A stretch of 64,000 nt of DNA from NCBI GenBank assembly GCA_018894105.1, contig CM032129.1, positions 15,123,968-15,187,967 of the forward strand, given 5' to 3'. This stretch comes from Jacaranda mimosifolia (Eukaryota > Streptophyta > Magnoliopsida > Lamiales > Bignoniaceae). Of this stretch, positions 12,744-23,039 are shown piece after piece. Under the pieces are notes generated by a model that saw only the letters and a program-made list of their open reading frames with translations, searched no databases and was not told where the DNA came from. A program made the position numbers and the translations under genes. The number at the start of each line of letters is the position of its first letter. Within the stretch, counting starts at the first letter, position 1.

Positions 12744-13180
12744 CTAAATTTCAGCAGTAGAGGAGGAGAAGATTATGCTCACAGAGATTTCTTTTGATAT
12801 CGCATGATAAATCGAGGAGAGTACCATATTGTTATTTTTGGACCATGAGCTCAGGAGGACACGATCTTCGTCACTCGATTTTAGTATAGTGCCATTGATG
12901 AACCCTAGCTTGATCTTTATAGACAACGCGATTGTCATTGTGCAACACCAGGAGTAGTAGTTATCTTTGGTGAACTGCTGAGACACAAGGATTATGCCAG
13001 GACCATCAGAATGGTGAATGAAAAATGGATTTTAGGACTCTTTGATGGCGAAAGGACCACTAGAGAAGTGATCGGTGCTAGAATTATAGTTTGCTATAGC
13101 GAGGGAGGGGAGAAGATAACAGGAAGGATCAAGAGACTTAGGTAGAGTGCAGCAAAAGAAGGAAAGGAATGGAGATTTAG
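12744..13180 (-). pseudogene. Copia gag remnant
   Basis: Minus-strand translation over 12744-12986 includes FTKDNYYSWCCTMTIALSIK and GFINGTI, matching the N-terminal gag pattern (N-Y-x-x-W, then a G-x-x-x-G-T segment). The span between this and the GAG-pre-integrase block is only about 570 bp. The distal gag and zinc-knuckle/protease segment is therefore at least partly deleted; I did not find a D-S-G-A protease motif. Confidence 0.8.
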
Positions 13181-13185
13181 TCTAT

Positions 13186-13193
13186 TGATACCA
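13186..13193 (-). other. Primer-binding site core (TGGTATCA), copia
   Basis: Reads TGGTATCA on the minus strand, the start of the initiator-methionine tRNA complement used by most plant copia elements. It lies 3 bp inside the 5' LTR boundary. Confidence 0.8.
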
Positions 13194-13196
13194 TAT

Positions 13197-13430
13197 CACA
13201 AACGCACACGAGAGAGAGAAAGAGAGAGAGCATATGAGGAAGCGGAAATGACATAAATTTGAGAGAAAAATATCATTCATTGATCTAGAAAATGGTGTAT
13301 ATATACACGAGGAAAAGGACGAAAAACTAACGTGCCAGCTATACAACTAACTTAAAAATATCCTAACTACCAAAGAGATTAGCTGTACAATATACAAATT
13401 ATATACATGAGTTGAGTTCACTTAATACCA
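13197..13430 (-). repeat. Copia 5' LTR
   Basis: 234 bp, aligned with 9208-9444. Read on the minus strand it begins TGGTATTAAG. It contains an AG-rich tract at 13207-13230. Scattered mismatches to the partner LTR indicate an old insertion. Confidence 0.88.
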
Positions 13431-13435
13431 TATGA

Positions 13436-14207
13436 CAGTAAGATATCAATAAGTTATTTTAGACCTCAAAAAAATCAAAAGCACTCTTCCAATAAATTTG
13501 GTTGGAACAATAATCTGCCAGCAATATTAATAACAATAATTTGTGGATTTTGATTCGGCCATTCAAAATTTGATCGCCACTTTAAAGTATAAAGATATAT
13601 TCAAATACTTAACTTGGATATCTATCTATCTATCTATAATAAAGGTTTTTTAAACAAAATTTGTAGGCCTACTTACACAAGAGATGCACTGTTAATTAAT
13701 AACACGTGATTCATGATTCATGATTGAGATGGTCTACGCATAGCTTTACCAAAATATTAATTAAATGCAAATGTAAATGCTGACTATTCAATCTCTAACT
13801 TAAAATATAATTTCTTAAAATATTAATCTTTGACAATATCGAGGATATATAGCCAAAAAAGAAAAGAAAAGTTTGTACAAAATTATAAACTAAAAAAGTG
13901 TCGATTTCAAGACAAATGCGTTGTATTTTTCACGGATTTTCATTGAAGAAATTTGTAGGAGAACTACAAAATATACTTTTTTATTTTTTAATTTGAAAAT
14001 AATTCTCATGGAACTTTCACAAAAAACTATAATATTTTTGAATTTTAAATATATTTCCAACAGAAATTTTGTAGAAAAACTGTAAAAACTTTTTATAGTA
14101 TTTTTATTATTTCAAATAATTTTATTACATTTGTACCTTTAGAAAATTATAACAGTTTATTATAAATTTTCAAAAACTACATGCTATTTAAGAAAACAAG
14201 CTAGATG
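13436..14207. other. AT-rich spacer with (ATCT)n
   Basis: Contains a short ATCT tetranucleotide run at about 13617-13636. The passages around 13940-14070 repeat an ATTTGTAGGAGAACTAC / TTTTGTAGAAAAACTG theme, perhaps part of an unidentified decayed repeat. No gene. Confidence 0.45.
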
Positions 14208-14498
14208 GATGATGATATGGCAAATTAAGTTGTAAAGGGTAAAAAAAAGAGAGGGGGGGGGGAGACTAAATGAGCTCAATTAATTAAATAATAAGTAATA
14301 TAAAAGGTTAGGGAACCCAATTGATCAAGTGCACCAATATGGCATCTAGACCCAAGTGGGGCGAAGCCCACTAAAGGATTAACTACTATAAATACCAAAT
14401 TACAAAGTTGGATTCTAAGCAATATGTTTCAGAGAAAAGAACTCAAAAAAACTTGTTGACTTTCGGAAAGGACCTAGCTTCGTTTCTAAGTAAGCATT
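14208..14498 (+). repeat. Gypsy 5' LTR, truncated on its left
   Basis: Only the last ~290 bp of the LTR are recognisable by comparison with 20880-21178. The upstream ~540 bp of the 3' LTR have no match here. It includes a run of ten G at 14253-14262 and a TATAAATACC TATA-like box at about 14389. Confidence 0.7.
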
Positions 14499-14500
14499 AT

Positions 14501-14520
14501 TTTGGTGCCATCTTTGGAAA
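14501..14520 (+). other. Post-LTR primer-site region of gypsy element
   Basis: TTTGGTGCCATCTTTGGAAA, differing from the common plant gypsy signature mainly by C-to-T and G-to-A changes at CpG sites, as expected from methylated-cytosine decay. Confidence 0.65.
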
Positions 14521-15099
14521 CTCTTACTCAAGAAGATGGAACATTGAGAATACAGACGAGGTCCACAACTCGAGATTCCAGCAACCAGACTTCCCGAAGA
14601 GGCGAGAACATGGAGAATAACTAGCCTAAAGTGCAATCATTTTTAGTGCCGGATCTAACACCTTAAATGTACTAGCCACTAGAGGAGACACATGTGCAAC
14701 AGGCCTTGCCTCCTAAAGAACTAGTATTGTAGATGACTCATGAGGCACTGAAGATGCTGTTAGTTAAATGCCTCTGTGCAAGCTATGCAACTAGAGCAAT
14801 TGCATAGTACTTGGATGACATCGGTCTCAAGAACAACCACAATCCTTTCCTTGGAGCCGGGAAGCTTCATCATCCCCATAGAGGATAGAACGAAGAACTA
14901 ACTTAAAGTGAGATATCTTTCCTCCCTTGCCCCAATCGATGATGTGTAATTGTTCCTCCGAGCTAGCCTATTGTGATCGAAGTTCAACCCCACTCACTAG
15001 TACCTCAGCCTTCGGGAGAAACCTGAAGTCAATACCTCCCTATAGCCGTCACTCTCTCGATAGGCAGTCTTTTCTGCTCAAATATCATGGTGGAAATGC

Positions 15100-15905
15100 T
15101 TCCTTCAAAGACGAAGATTGCTAAGTTGCTAGAATTCGACAACAAGACAAACCCCTAGGAGCACACATGGACAACTTTCTCATAAGGATGGACCTCTCCG
15201 ACCTGAGGGCAACTATCTGTTACAAAGTGTTTCACACTATGCTCACCAAACGTGCCTTGACATGGTTCAATCAAATGCTATCTGGATCTATTACTGGTTG
15301 GGAACAATTGGCACAATGCTTCCTCCACAACTTCTCAATCAATTAAAGTATTCCAAGATGACAGTATACATGTTCACCATTAAGCAAAAGGGTGGAAAAC
15401 CTCTAAAAGTTTACCTCAACCATTTCATCTAGGCGGTGCATGAAATTCCCTACATAACTAATTGCTCCTGCCCAAAATCATCTAGTAGAATTAGCGACAC
15501 CAAAAGTTCTAAGAGCCCATAGTAGGCAAATCCCCGACTACTTTAGAGGAGCTCTTAGTTCGCTCGGAGAAATACATTAAGATTGAGGAGGTTGTGACTC
15601 ACCAAGACGCTAAGAACAGTAAGACACTAGGTGAAAAAAGTAACAACAATAAGAAGCCAAGAGATCATCGGTACAGTCTCCTCAGGACTTTTCTCTACTT
15701 ACGCTCTGCTTACAGTCTCCAGGATGGAATTTTAACTGTAGCATTATAGCAAGCTCTAATCCAACACCCCCTTCGAAAATGTGAGATGTACCAAAGAGGC
15801 AGAAATCCAACAAATGGTGTTGCTTCCATTGTGATCATGAACACACCACTAAGAAGTGCCAACATCTCAAGGATGAAATTAAGAAGCTAACTTAGAGGAG
15901 ATATC
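15100..15905 (+). pseudogene. Gypsy gag remnant
   Basis: Plus-strand translation, with frameshifts, gives pieces such as FDNKTNP-stop-EHTWT (usual G-x-x-D-P-x-E-H), TLEELLVRSEKYIKIEE (the E-L-x-x-R-A-x-x-Y-I-x-x-E-E block), and near 15820 CCFHCDHEHTTKKCQHLKD followed by EIKKL, the C-x2-H-x3-H-x4-C knuckle and linker typical of Tat-type gag. Several stops break the frame. In the living element this protein forms the virus-like particle. Confidence 0.75.
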
Positions 15906-16139
15906 TAAAGTAACATGTGGCAATGAAATAGAGCAATCCCGGAGGGGATTCAAGAGTTGGGAGATCAAGGATCGGCAATAGCGACTTGGTGATTGTTTAG
16001 AACTAAAATACCTGCAATAGCAGTGAGACCTTAGGAATTATCCATTACCAACATTATTTCGGTGATCTCTAGGGGACCTGCAGGAGGAGATTCATCAAAT
16101 GTGAGAAAGGAGTTGGCGCAAGCAACAAGGTAAACCTAA

Positions 16140-16800
16140 GCTCACTCAGTTGACCCTATATTAGGGATATATGATGTATATCTTCTACTTCCCAGCATCA
16201 CCTTCGGAAAGGATGACATGCAGCTTAGAAGAGGGCAACACAATGATGCATTGGAAATCTCTACCTCCCTTTCTAACTTTTGGGTGAAGAAGATACTGGT
16301 GGACATTGGCAACTCAATGGAGATAATTTTCCATGATGCGTTCCTCCAACTCAGAGCCAACAACACCCAGCTACAGAAGATCAACATTTCCTTGGTGGGG
16401 TTTACTGGAAAAGCAGTAGAGGTACTAGAAGAAGTCCCTTTGGCTCTTTCCTTAGGCACTCATCCTCAATGAAGTACAAAATGGTGAGATTTCTAGTAGT
16501 CAAGACCCAACCACCATATAACATCATATTGGGAAGGCCCATTCTGAATTTATTTTGAACAGTAATTTCAACTTACCACATGAAGATGAAGTTCCCTATG
16601 TTGAGCAGAACAAGCGAACGACCAATGCGCCATCAGAAAGTGTTATTCTCTTATCATGAAGAAAATAAAGGCTTTTATCACCAAACCAAATCAAGTAAAA
16701 GAAAAGCAAGACAGCAAGTGGAAAGACAAGATAAAGGTCTGGTCTATAAGGTCAACGTTACAAAAACACTTATGACGGGAGCCACTCCCCAAGTCTACTG
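16140..16800 (+). pseudogene. Gypsy aspartic protease remnant
   Basis: The frame from 16218 reads HNDALEISTSLSNFWVKKIL and then VDIGNSMEIIFHDAF. This is the V-D-T-G-S-S-A-D-I-L-F catalytic block, with T changed to I and S to N, so the catalytic D survives but the fold signature is damaged. After a break, VRFLVVKTQPPYNIILGRP carries the second hallmark (Y-N-x-I-L-G-R-P). The frame 16580-16801 continues the linker and then all resemblance stops: no reverse transcriptase follows. The minus-strand frame over the same bases is a shadow. Confidence 0.82.
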
Positions 16801-17379
16801 AGCATGCTACTCACGATGCTACAAACTTTTTCCCTTTTACTTAGCAGGATTATGATAGTAGCTAAAAGTATTTCTTTTAAGTATTGAAGCATTACTTTCA
16901 TTTAGTTAGGAGTTATTTCAATAAACACCAAATAAAGGCAATCCATACTAGAAATGATACCTTTGTTCTTTTTTTTCCCTTAATTATTTTAATGAAGTAC
17001 TTTTTACACTATCTCATGCTTGTGCTTTAATTATGATTTGCTCTGAACAACATTTTATGTAGTAAGATCCTAGAGGCATACACCTCATTCAATGCATTAC
17101 ATATGTTCAATTATGTAGCAAATTCATTGCCAAATTGGCATTAGCACCATCTATTGTAACACAAGATTCTCTATTTCTATGGAAAAGACATGTATCAATA
17201 ATTGTGATTCTACATACAGACAATTCCTCAATTTCTTGTTCATTCGCAACAAAATATTTTTTTTTTTTTTGTCGGTAAAAAAAAATATATATGCTTTTAG
17301 GGGAAGAGATACTTTTCACCAATCAAGTCACAAGTATATAACATATTCATATCTAATAATTTTCCACAAACTGATGACT
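16801..17379. other. Noncoding interior of gypsy element
   Basis: AT-rich, no frame of note, where reverse transcriptase would be expected. A poly-T tract lies at 17257-17270. Confidence 0.5.
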
Positions 17380-17915
17380 CTATAAGTTCCCCCAAGCAGG
17401 ACAGGTGGCCTTAAGTCCACTATAAGACTCCCCAAGTGAGGCACATAGCAAAAATCACTATAAGATCTCTCAAGTGGTGTACATGGCAAAAGACTACTAT
17501 AAAACTCCCCACGTGTAGCCACTATAAGGCTCCCTCTAGGGGATAAGTGGCTACCTCCTTGAAGCCCACTATGAGGCCTCTTTAGAGGATACGTGGCCAA
17601 CTAATCAAAGCCCACTATAAGTCCTCCAAGGGGTACATAGCCAACTCATCAAGCAATTGGGTTGCTCTAGTGATACCCCTTAAGAGGGGTGACTCCTAAG
17701 ACCAGCATTTGCAGTAAGACCTCCTAAGTGAGGCTCACAATCAAACTCAAACTTTACAATAACTTCTACAACAAGAACTTCCAAGCGAGGCTCACAGTTA
17801 GATTCAATCATCGTGTAAACTACTATGGAAAGACCCTTTAATGGGGGCTCATTGAAACTAAAATTATGATAAGACCTCTCAAGAGGGGCTCACAACCAAG
17901 TCTAGAAAAAAAAGG
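17380..17915 (+). repeat. Short degenerate tandem repeats inside gypsy element
   Basis: About a dozen variants of a unit with the core ACTATAAGACTCCCCAAG, followed by TGGCACATGGC-like sequence, spaced about 35-60 bp (for example near 17419, 17457, 17495, 17517, 17565, 17609). Arrays of this kind downstream of the coding part are known from Retand/Tat-type elements. Confidence 0.7.
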
Positions 17916-18229
17916 TTGGACGCCCCACTTACGCATCCATATTGGGTAGAAATTAATATCAAGAACACAACAACATACAAGGGTTATTCAAATGATTGAG
18001 TATATAAATAAAACCAATTAGAGAAAACTTTCATAAATTAGAGTAAAGTTTGGTGATAATTAAGGCACATGAAGAATGCCTGGCCAACACTTGGCCTCTT
18101 GATGTTAAAAAAAAAAAAAAAAAAGCTAACAACGAACCATACTACTACCTATGCAAAAATAAAAATGCACAGTGACTACTAAACAAAAGAAAAGGAAAAG
18201 ACTAAACATAACTCCTACTCTGAATCTTT
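17916..18229. other. Noncoding interior of gypsy element
   Basis: AT-rich, with an A18-type run at about 18107-18124. No gene seen. Confidence 0.4.
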
Positions 18230-19800
18230 ATCTACTTTTAGGGAGCTGTATCTGCTTAATCCTCCACCATGGCGTCAACACCAGTCTCCGAAGCCTTACC
18301 AAACTTTCTAGTAGAAAGATCAATTGGGATGTTCGGATCAAGCAACAACAAGTCCTTAGTAGGGTATTATCTAGTCTCACAAAGCACATGGCAATATCCT
18401 TGGATAGTCTACTCATAGATCACTGAAACCTCTACCTTAACCACCTCAAAGAACTATCGGAACTCCTTTACTCCTTAATTGTATCCTAGCAAGTAGCAAT
18501 GATGAGTTTCTTCCTAGTATAAGGCTTTAACAAATTTCTCCCATTCACTCCCTTTATCTAATGCTCCTCCAATTGCTCATGCTTCTTCAATAGCTTTACA
18601 AACTCTTCTTCCTTTTGAAATGCTACTGAGTTTGCAGCAAACTCAGCAGCCTTCTTCTTGAGTTGCAAAATCATCGCTACTGCCCCCTCTGCTCAGCGAG
18701 ACATTTGTACAACTAGGTTCCAAACCTACATCCAGAAGAGCGGAAGCATGACTAGCAAATAAATAAACTTAACTACAAGAAAAAAACACATGCAAAATAA
18801 AACAAAGTGACAAAATGAGAACTTACTCAACCATAGTCTCCAGCAATAAGCTTAGTTAATTGGGAAGAACTTCCCCTAATCAAACCCACTCACTACATCT
18901 TGCAAGTTGTCAATACTAAAGGCAGTCTTATCCATGTCCCAATGTGAGCTAATGCCACAACCCCGACATAAATTATGAAGAAATAATGCTTTGCCTTTGT
19001 TGGCATGAAAAGGGAAAGAAAGATATAGACAAATACCTCTAGTAGTTGATCCTCTCGTGTGCTTCTTAATTGGTCCAAATATCACCATATAGGAGCCATC
19101 ATTTACACCATATATGTACCTTGCTCGACCGCTGATAAGAGGGCTCAGATGCTACCTAGCTGACAACATCTCCCGCGGTGCCGCTTCATTGCACTATTCT
19201 CATGCGAGCCTCTGTCTACCTTCCTAGTGCAGATCCTCGCTAAATCTATTTTCTTACTTGCCAAAAATAAAAGAAGTTGAATTAAGCATAAGTCTAAAGG
19301 AAATGCGAAAAAGCACTAATAAAAACACATACAAAAGTAATCAATAAAAAAATGAATTAACTAGCCTTGGGGAACATGTAAATTACTTCAAAGGGAGAAT
19401 TAAATAAACCCGCCTCCTCAAAACTTAGATGGAGATAATGATGAACCTTGTTGATATGCACTAGTGTTGGTGAACTACTCCACCCTTGAGGGATTCCCCA
19501 ACCTTCATCTTGCACAAACAAGAATTGATCCTTCCAATGTCATCTCAAAGATAGCAAATCAATCAAGAACCTAGTATTTCATTTAGAGAGACATGAAAGA
19601 AAGGCTCATTATGTACCTTGCACAACCCATAAAAAGAATGAAAACTATCTAAGGAGATGGGAAGACCTAAGTCCGATAAGTAGTGCCGAACTCCCACAAT
19701 GCTAAGAAGTTCGGGAGGAACTAATTTAAACACACCCCATAACTCTTTACTATTTCCAACAACAATGAATCTGTGAAAAAGAAAACCCACTGCTGAAGTA
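18230..19800 (-). pseudogene. Antisense accessory ORF of Tat-type element (plant transposon-associated protein)
   Basis: The minus-strand frame 19563-19790 reads ELLSIVGVRHYLSDLGLPIS and DSFHSFYGLCKVHNEPFFHV. After a frame break, WKDQFLFVQDEGWGIPQGW follows (near 19480-19540), like the W-K-x-R-F-F-F-V...W-x-x-P-x-W motif of a large plant family of transposon-carried proteins of unknown function. Further down (plus 18580-18700), AVAMILQLKKKAAEFAANSV continues into an E/K-rich stretch, looking like the C-terminal coiled coil of the same proteins. The order on the minus strand fits one original gene facing against the element's own genes, just before the 3' LTR. Many stops make it a pseudogene. 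The family name is from memory of the pattern only. Confidence 0.6.
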
Positions 19801-20344
19801 ACTAATGAATATGGTGAAGTATTCTAGATGAGGTAACACTATATTATTCTTCAATGAAGAAAAAAGAAACTCAACTCATCAAATACATAAAACTTATGTT
19901 GCAAAATTTCTAACTCACAGGCGAAAGCAAACAAAGAATTTCTATGACAAAATGACTATCAACAATAGGACCATTCTTGAACCTCTCCTGATAAGAATCT
20001 TCCACTCCATACTTAGAACTAGACTTTGATGAACACGACTTATGATGAAAAAGAATAATCATAAAACTCTTGAGACATAATTTCAAAAACTAACACTCAA
20101 TCGGACGATGCGCCCAATAAAGTGCTCATAAACTCATAAAACTCAGTGACACCATGAGGAGACGCCCATATAAACTTGAACAAATTTAAAATAACTGTCG
20201 TCGCCCAATGTTGTGCCTATTAGAGCGACTGTTCATGCCGGCGATGCCCAGCCGCCACTATCCCAAGCACCGCAAGCACTCGGCCAACTATTGCGCTGGC
20301 CGCACTTAGGGTAGTCGGTGACTCATTGGGGTCGAGGCTCCCAC

Positions 20345-21178
20345 TGTTATCCCCTCTTACTTATGCAAATTTTAACTTGATTTAGGACTCTAACTCAAAT
20401 TGGTCTTACTTCCCGACATCCTACTATCAAGACACAACATGACTCATTTGATCAACCCCAAAAAAAAAATTTACTCACTCTAAGGAGTTGAACAAAAATG
20501 CATAAAGAATGAGATAAAGTAAAAGAGAAGGAAAACAACAAAGGTTAAAGGATGTTGCCTTGAGACCTCATCTCAACACTTCTCACAAAACCCACTCTTT
20601 CAACCCAAAACATGTCAAAATTTTGCTAAGCTGCTTGGACGAATTCAAGGATGTTAGTAAAACGCTTCCTAAAAACTTGCCAAGCTTCAAGATTTGAAGA
20701 ACCTAAACTTAAATAAAAGTTGAATTGCTTTAAATATCCACAAAGAATAGAAATAATTAAGATTAATGAATAGCTTTATTAATTTAATCAAGTGAATTAA
20801 AATAAGGTAAAAATTAAAATTGGATCTTATATTATACTTTCAATATGAAAATGCAATTTGCAAATTGAAAGCAGGGAGCTTAATGGTATGGCAAATTAAA
20901 TCCCTAAAGGTAAAAAATAAATATGGACTATAAGGCCCAATTAATTAACTAATAAGTAAAACGCCGGGGAGCCTAATTGATCAAGCCTACTAAGATAGGC
21001 ATTAGATCTAAGTAGGCCATTAAACACTATAAATAACAATTCTCAAAGTCAAATAAGACAGAAAAAATCATTTAACAAAAATCAAGAGCTCTGACTCTAA
21101 ACAACATGTTCCAAAGAAAAGAACTCAAAATAATTTACCAACTTTCAAAAATGACCGTAACTCCATTTTAAGCAGTAG
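20345..21178 (+). repeat. Gypsy 3' LTR
   Basis: It begins TGTTATCCCC at 20345, just after a purine-rich ATTGGGGTCGAGG (20318-20330). The last ~290 bp match the left LTR fragment. A CACTATAAATAAC TATA-like box lies at about 21027. The start is chosen from the TG and the purine tract and is less certain than the end. Confidence 0.6.
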
Positions 21179-22322
21179 TAGCTGCATTTCCCTATTTCCT
21201 CGTAAGTCTATTCCATTTATTATATAGAATGCAATTTTTCAGCGAATTACCCTTTCGTACTCTAAAGAATTTTGTAGTGGTTTAAAATAATAGAAAATAA
21301 TTTTTAAAACATAATTTGTAGCTTAATGATAATGTTTAATTTCCACCCTGCTTTTAAAATATTACAAAAATGATAAGATACTAAGGAAAATTTTCATATT
21401 AAAGAATGCACTATATATAAGTTTAATTTGGTGTTTCTCAAAATATTATGGGAGATCGCAAACATTATAAACATTATGTAACATTGTATTTAGTTTAATA
21501 GTTTTTTTTTATTGATATTTTGAATTTACATTCAACATATTTAGACATATCTACATGTTATAAATTAAGTTTAGTTATAATATAAGATATCTTAACTTAT
21601 CTCTATTTATATGTAATATATGAAGAGTATACACTTATCTATACTATTATTAAAATACCTACCCCTTGATGTGTTTTTGAATGATGTACCTATAATGTTC
21701 TTACTTTGTTTGTTTATATCTTTAGAACTATAACTCATGCAATAACTACCTGCATTTACAATCCACCATCCTATAATCCACGATTAACATTTTATCATAA
21801 TACATTATTATTATTTATGTAAAAGTTTGTATAAATACGTCGAAAATATTAAAATATTAATATTATATAAAAATACATAAGTATACTACAATTTAATTAT
21901 TCGAAAGTGCTAATTTAATTATATTGAGATTACAATTTTAAATTATTTATTATTGAACATGGTTAAAAAGTCTTATATATTTTAATTTTTTATCATTCGT
22001 TGCTCAATGTTTGTTCATTATTTGGAATTTGAGTTTTTTTTTTTCAATTGCCAAATTTCTTTGATTTTCTTTTTTTTATTTTATTTTTTTGTGTGTGTAT
22101 GTGGGTCCGGAGTCTCATTCCAATCCCGTCCTAATCCTTTCATCCTAAAAGACCCGAATTTCTATATTGAACCAACCCAAGTTTTTACTCTCTAGGAATT
22201 CAAATTGCAAAATTTAATAGTATAACTCAAGGGGCTGATTAGAAAATCAAGATACATATATAACACTCTACCGAAACTTAAGTGCTTTTGAAAATTATGT
22301 TTTACTACAATGACATTGCAAT
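21179..22322. other. AT-rich spacer with possible Helitron 5' terminus
   Basis: At 21638 the sequence TCTATACTATTATTAAAAT preceded by A is the form typical of plant Helitron 5' ends. I found no convincing matching hairpin plus CTRR end in the next 1.2 kb, so the element cannot be delimited. The frame 22007-22195 is T-rich and fortuitous. Confidence 0.3.
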
Positions 22323-22870
22323 ATGTTGATTTTTTTTAATTTTTTTTTATCTTTACAAAAGAATCCATCAGTCAGTATACCATATTCTAGCAGACGAGGT
22401 AGGGTCACAAGTCGAGGTTGGTCTACCTCTATCTCCACAATCGATTTCCTCTCTCTGATCAGCCTCAGACGCAATACCATTCCGACCTTACGGCCTATGA
22501 ATCCCTTGGTCAGCCTACCTTATACCAATCCCACTTCTCAATCTATCCACATCCTAACTCTCCCACGTATCCACAAATGGGGGAGTTTTCTATTATGCCT
22601 CTCTCATACTTTTCCCCATTACAATCCACTCTCCTTCACCCTCCTCATCACCATTTCCATCAACCACTTGCGCTGTTGTGAGGCCATCTACCATTCGTCT
22701 TTCATAGCAGTCACCTTCACATTCTCCCTTACCATCCCCATCAACAGTAGGATCTCAACCATCCCCTTTCTGCACCTATTCATCCTTTCACAGCTATAGA
22801 TAGTACATCTAGTGCTAGACTTTAGGAAAGGTGGGATAGCATCCCCATCCAAGGTTCTAGCCTGATATAC
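22323..22870 (+). pseudogene. Possible N-terminal part of a CACTA transposase remnant
   Basis: The open frame 22323-22799 and an overlapping +1 frame 22418-22681 share a GC-richer stretch. The second frame is rich in Pro, His, Ser and Tyr, as are the variable N-termini of plant Ptta/En/Spm transposases. The frame before it includes SRRGRVTSRG. It lies about 2 kb upstream of a recognisable transposase C-terminal part on the same strand. No motif proves it. Confidence 0.3.
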
Positions 22871-23039
22871 CTACTTCTAAGAGATGCAGCAGATAAGTGA
22901 AAATCAAAATTATAATGTACAGTCTTCTGTTATTTAATTTATTATACATTGATTTGTTTATTTTCACAACGAAGTTCATACAAGTATAGTACCAAGTTCC
23001 TCTCAAGGGTTATCAAGACCAAAATACATGAATTGGACA

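Larger units (their letters stand above)
9208..13430 (-). mobile_element. Ty1/copia LTR retrotransposon, decayed, near full length
   Basis: A 4.2-kb minus-strand element with two LTRs in direct orientation, an initiator-tRNA-type primer site, and in correct order gag, GAG-pre-integrase, integrase, reverse transcriptase and RNase H remnants. The flanks CATGA (9203-9207) and TATGA (13431-13435) match at 4 of 5 positions, a plausible eroded 5-bp target duplication. Every domain is broken by stops and frameshifts and the gag region is short, so the copy is dead. Confidence 0.9.
14208..21178 (+). mobile_element. Ty3/gypsy retrotransposon, Tat-lineage-like, lacking pol
   Basis: Bounded by related direct repeats at 14208-14498 and 20880-21178 (shared ATATGGCAAATTAA, CAATTGATCAAG-type and AGAAAAGAACTCAAAA blocks). 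After the left LTR comes TGGTGCCATCTTTGGAAA, a decayed form of the GGCGCCGTCTGTGGGAA signature found after plant gypsy LTRs of this lineage. Gag and protease remnants follow on the plus strand, then a long noncoding part with short tandem repeats, then a minus-strand accessory ORF remnant before the 3' LTR. Reverse transcriptase and integrase are absent. Antisense ORFs near the 3' LTR are described for Grande/Retand-type Tat elements, which supports the lineage call. Confidence 0.8.

Noticed and set aside
16142..16459. 105-codon minus-strand frame
   Set aside because: It lies exactly over the gypsy protease remnant on the plus strand and is its shadow.
17380..17915. CRISPR-like array
   Set aside because: Units are degenerate, spacing varies, there are no unique equal-length spacers, and the setting is a plant retrotransposon.
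22007..22195. Hydrophobic Phe-rich frame resembling a membrane peptide
   Set aside because: It is a translation of a T-rich tract; the composition explains it.
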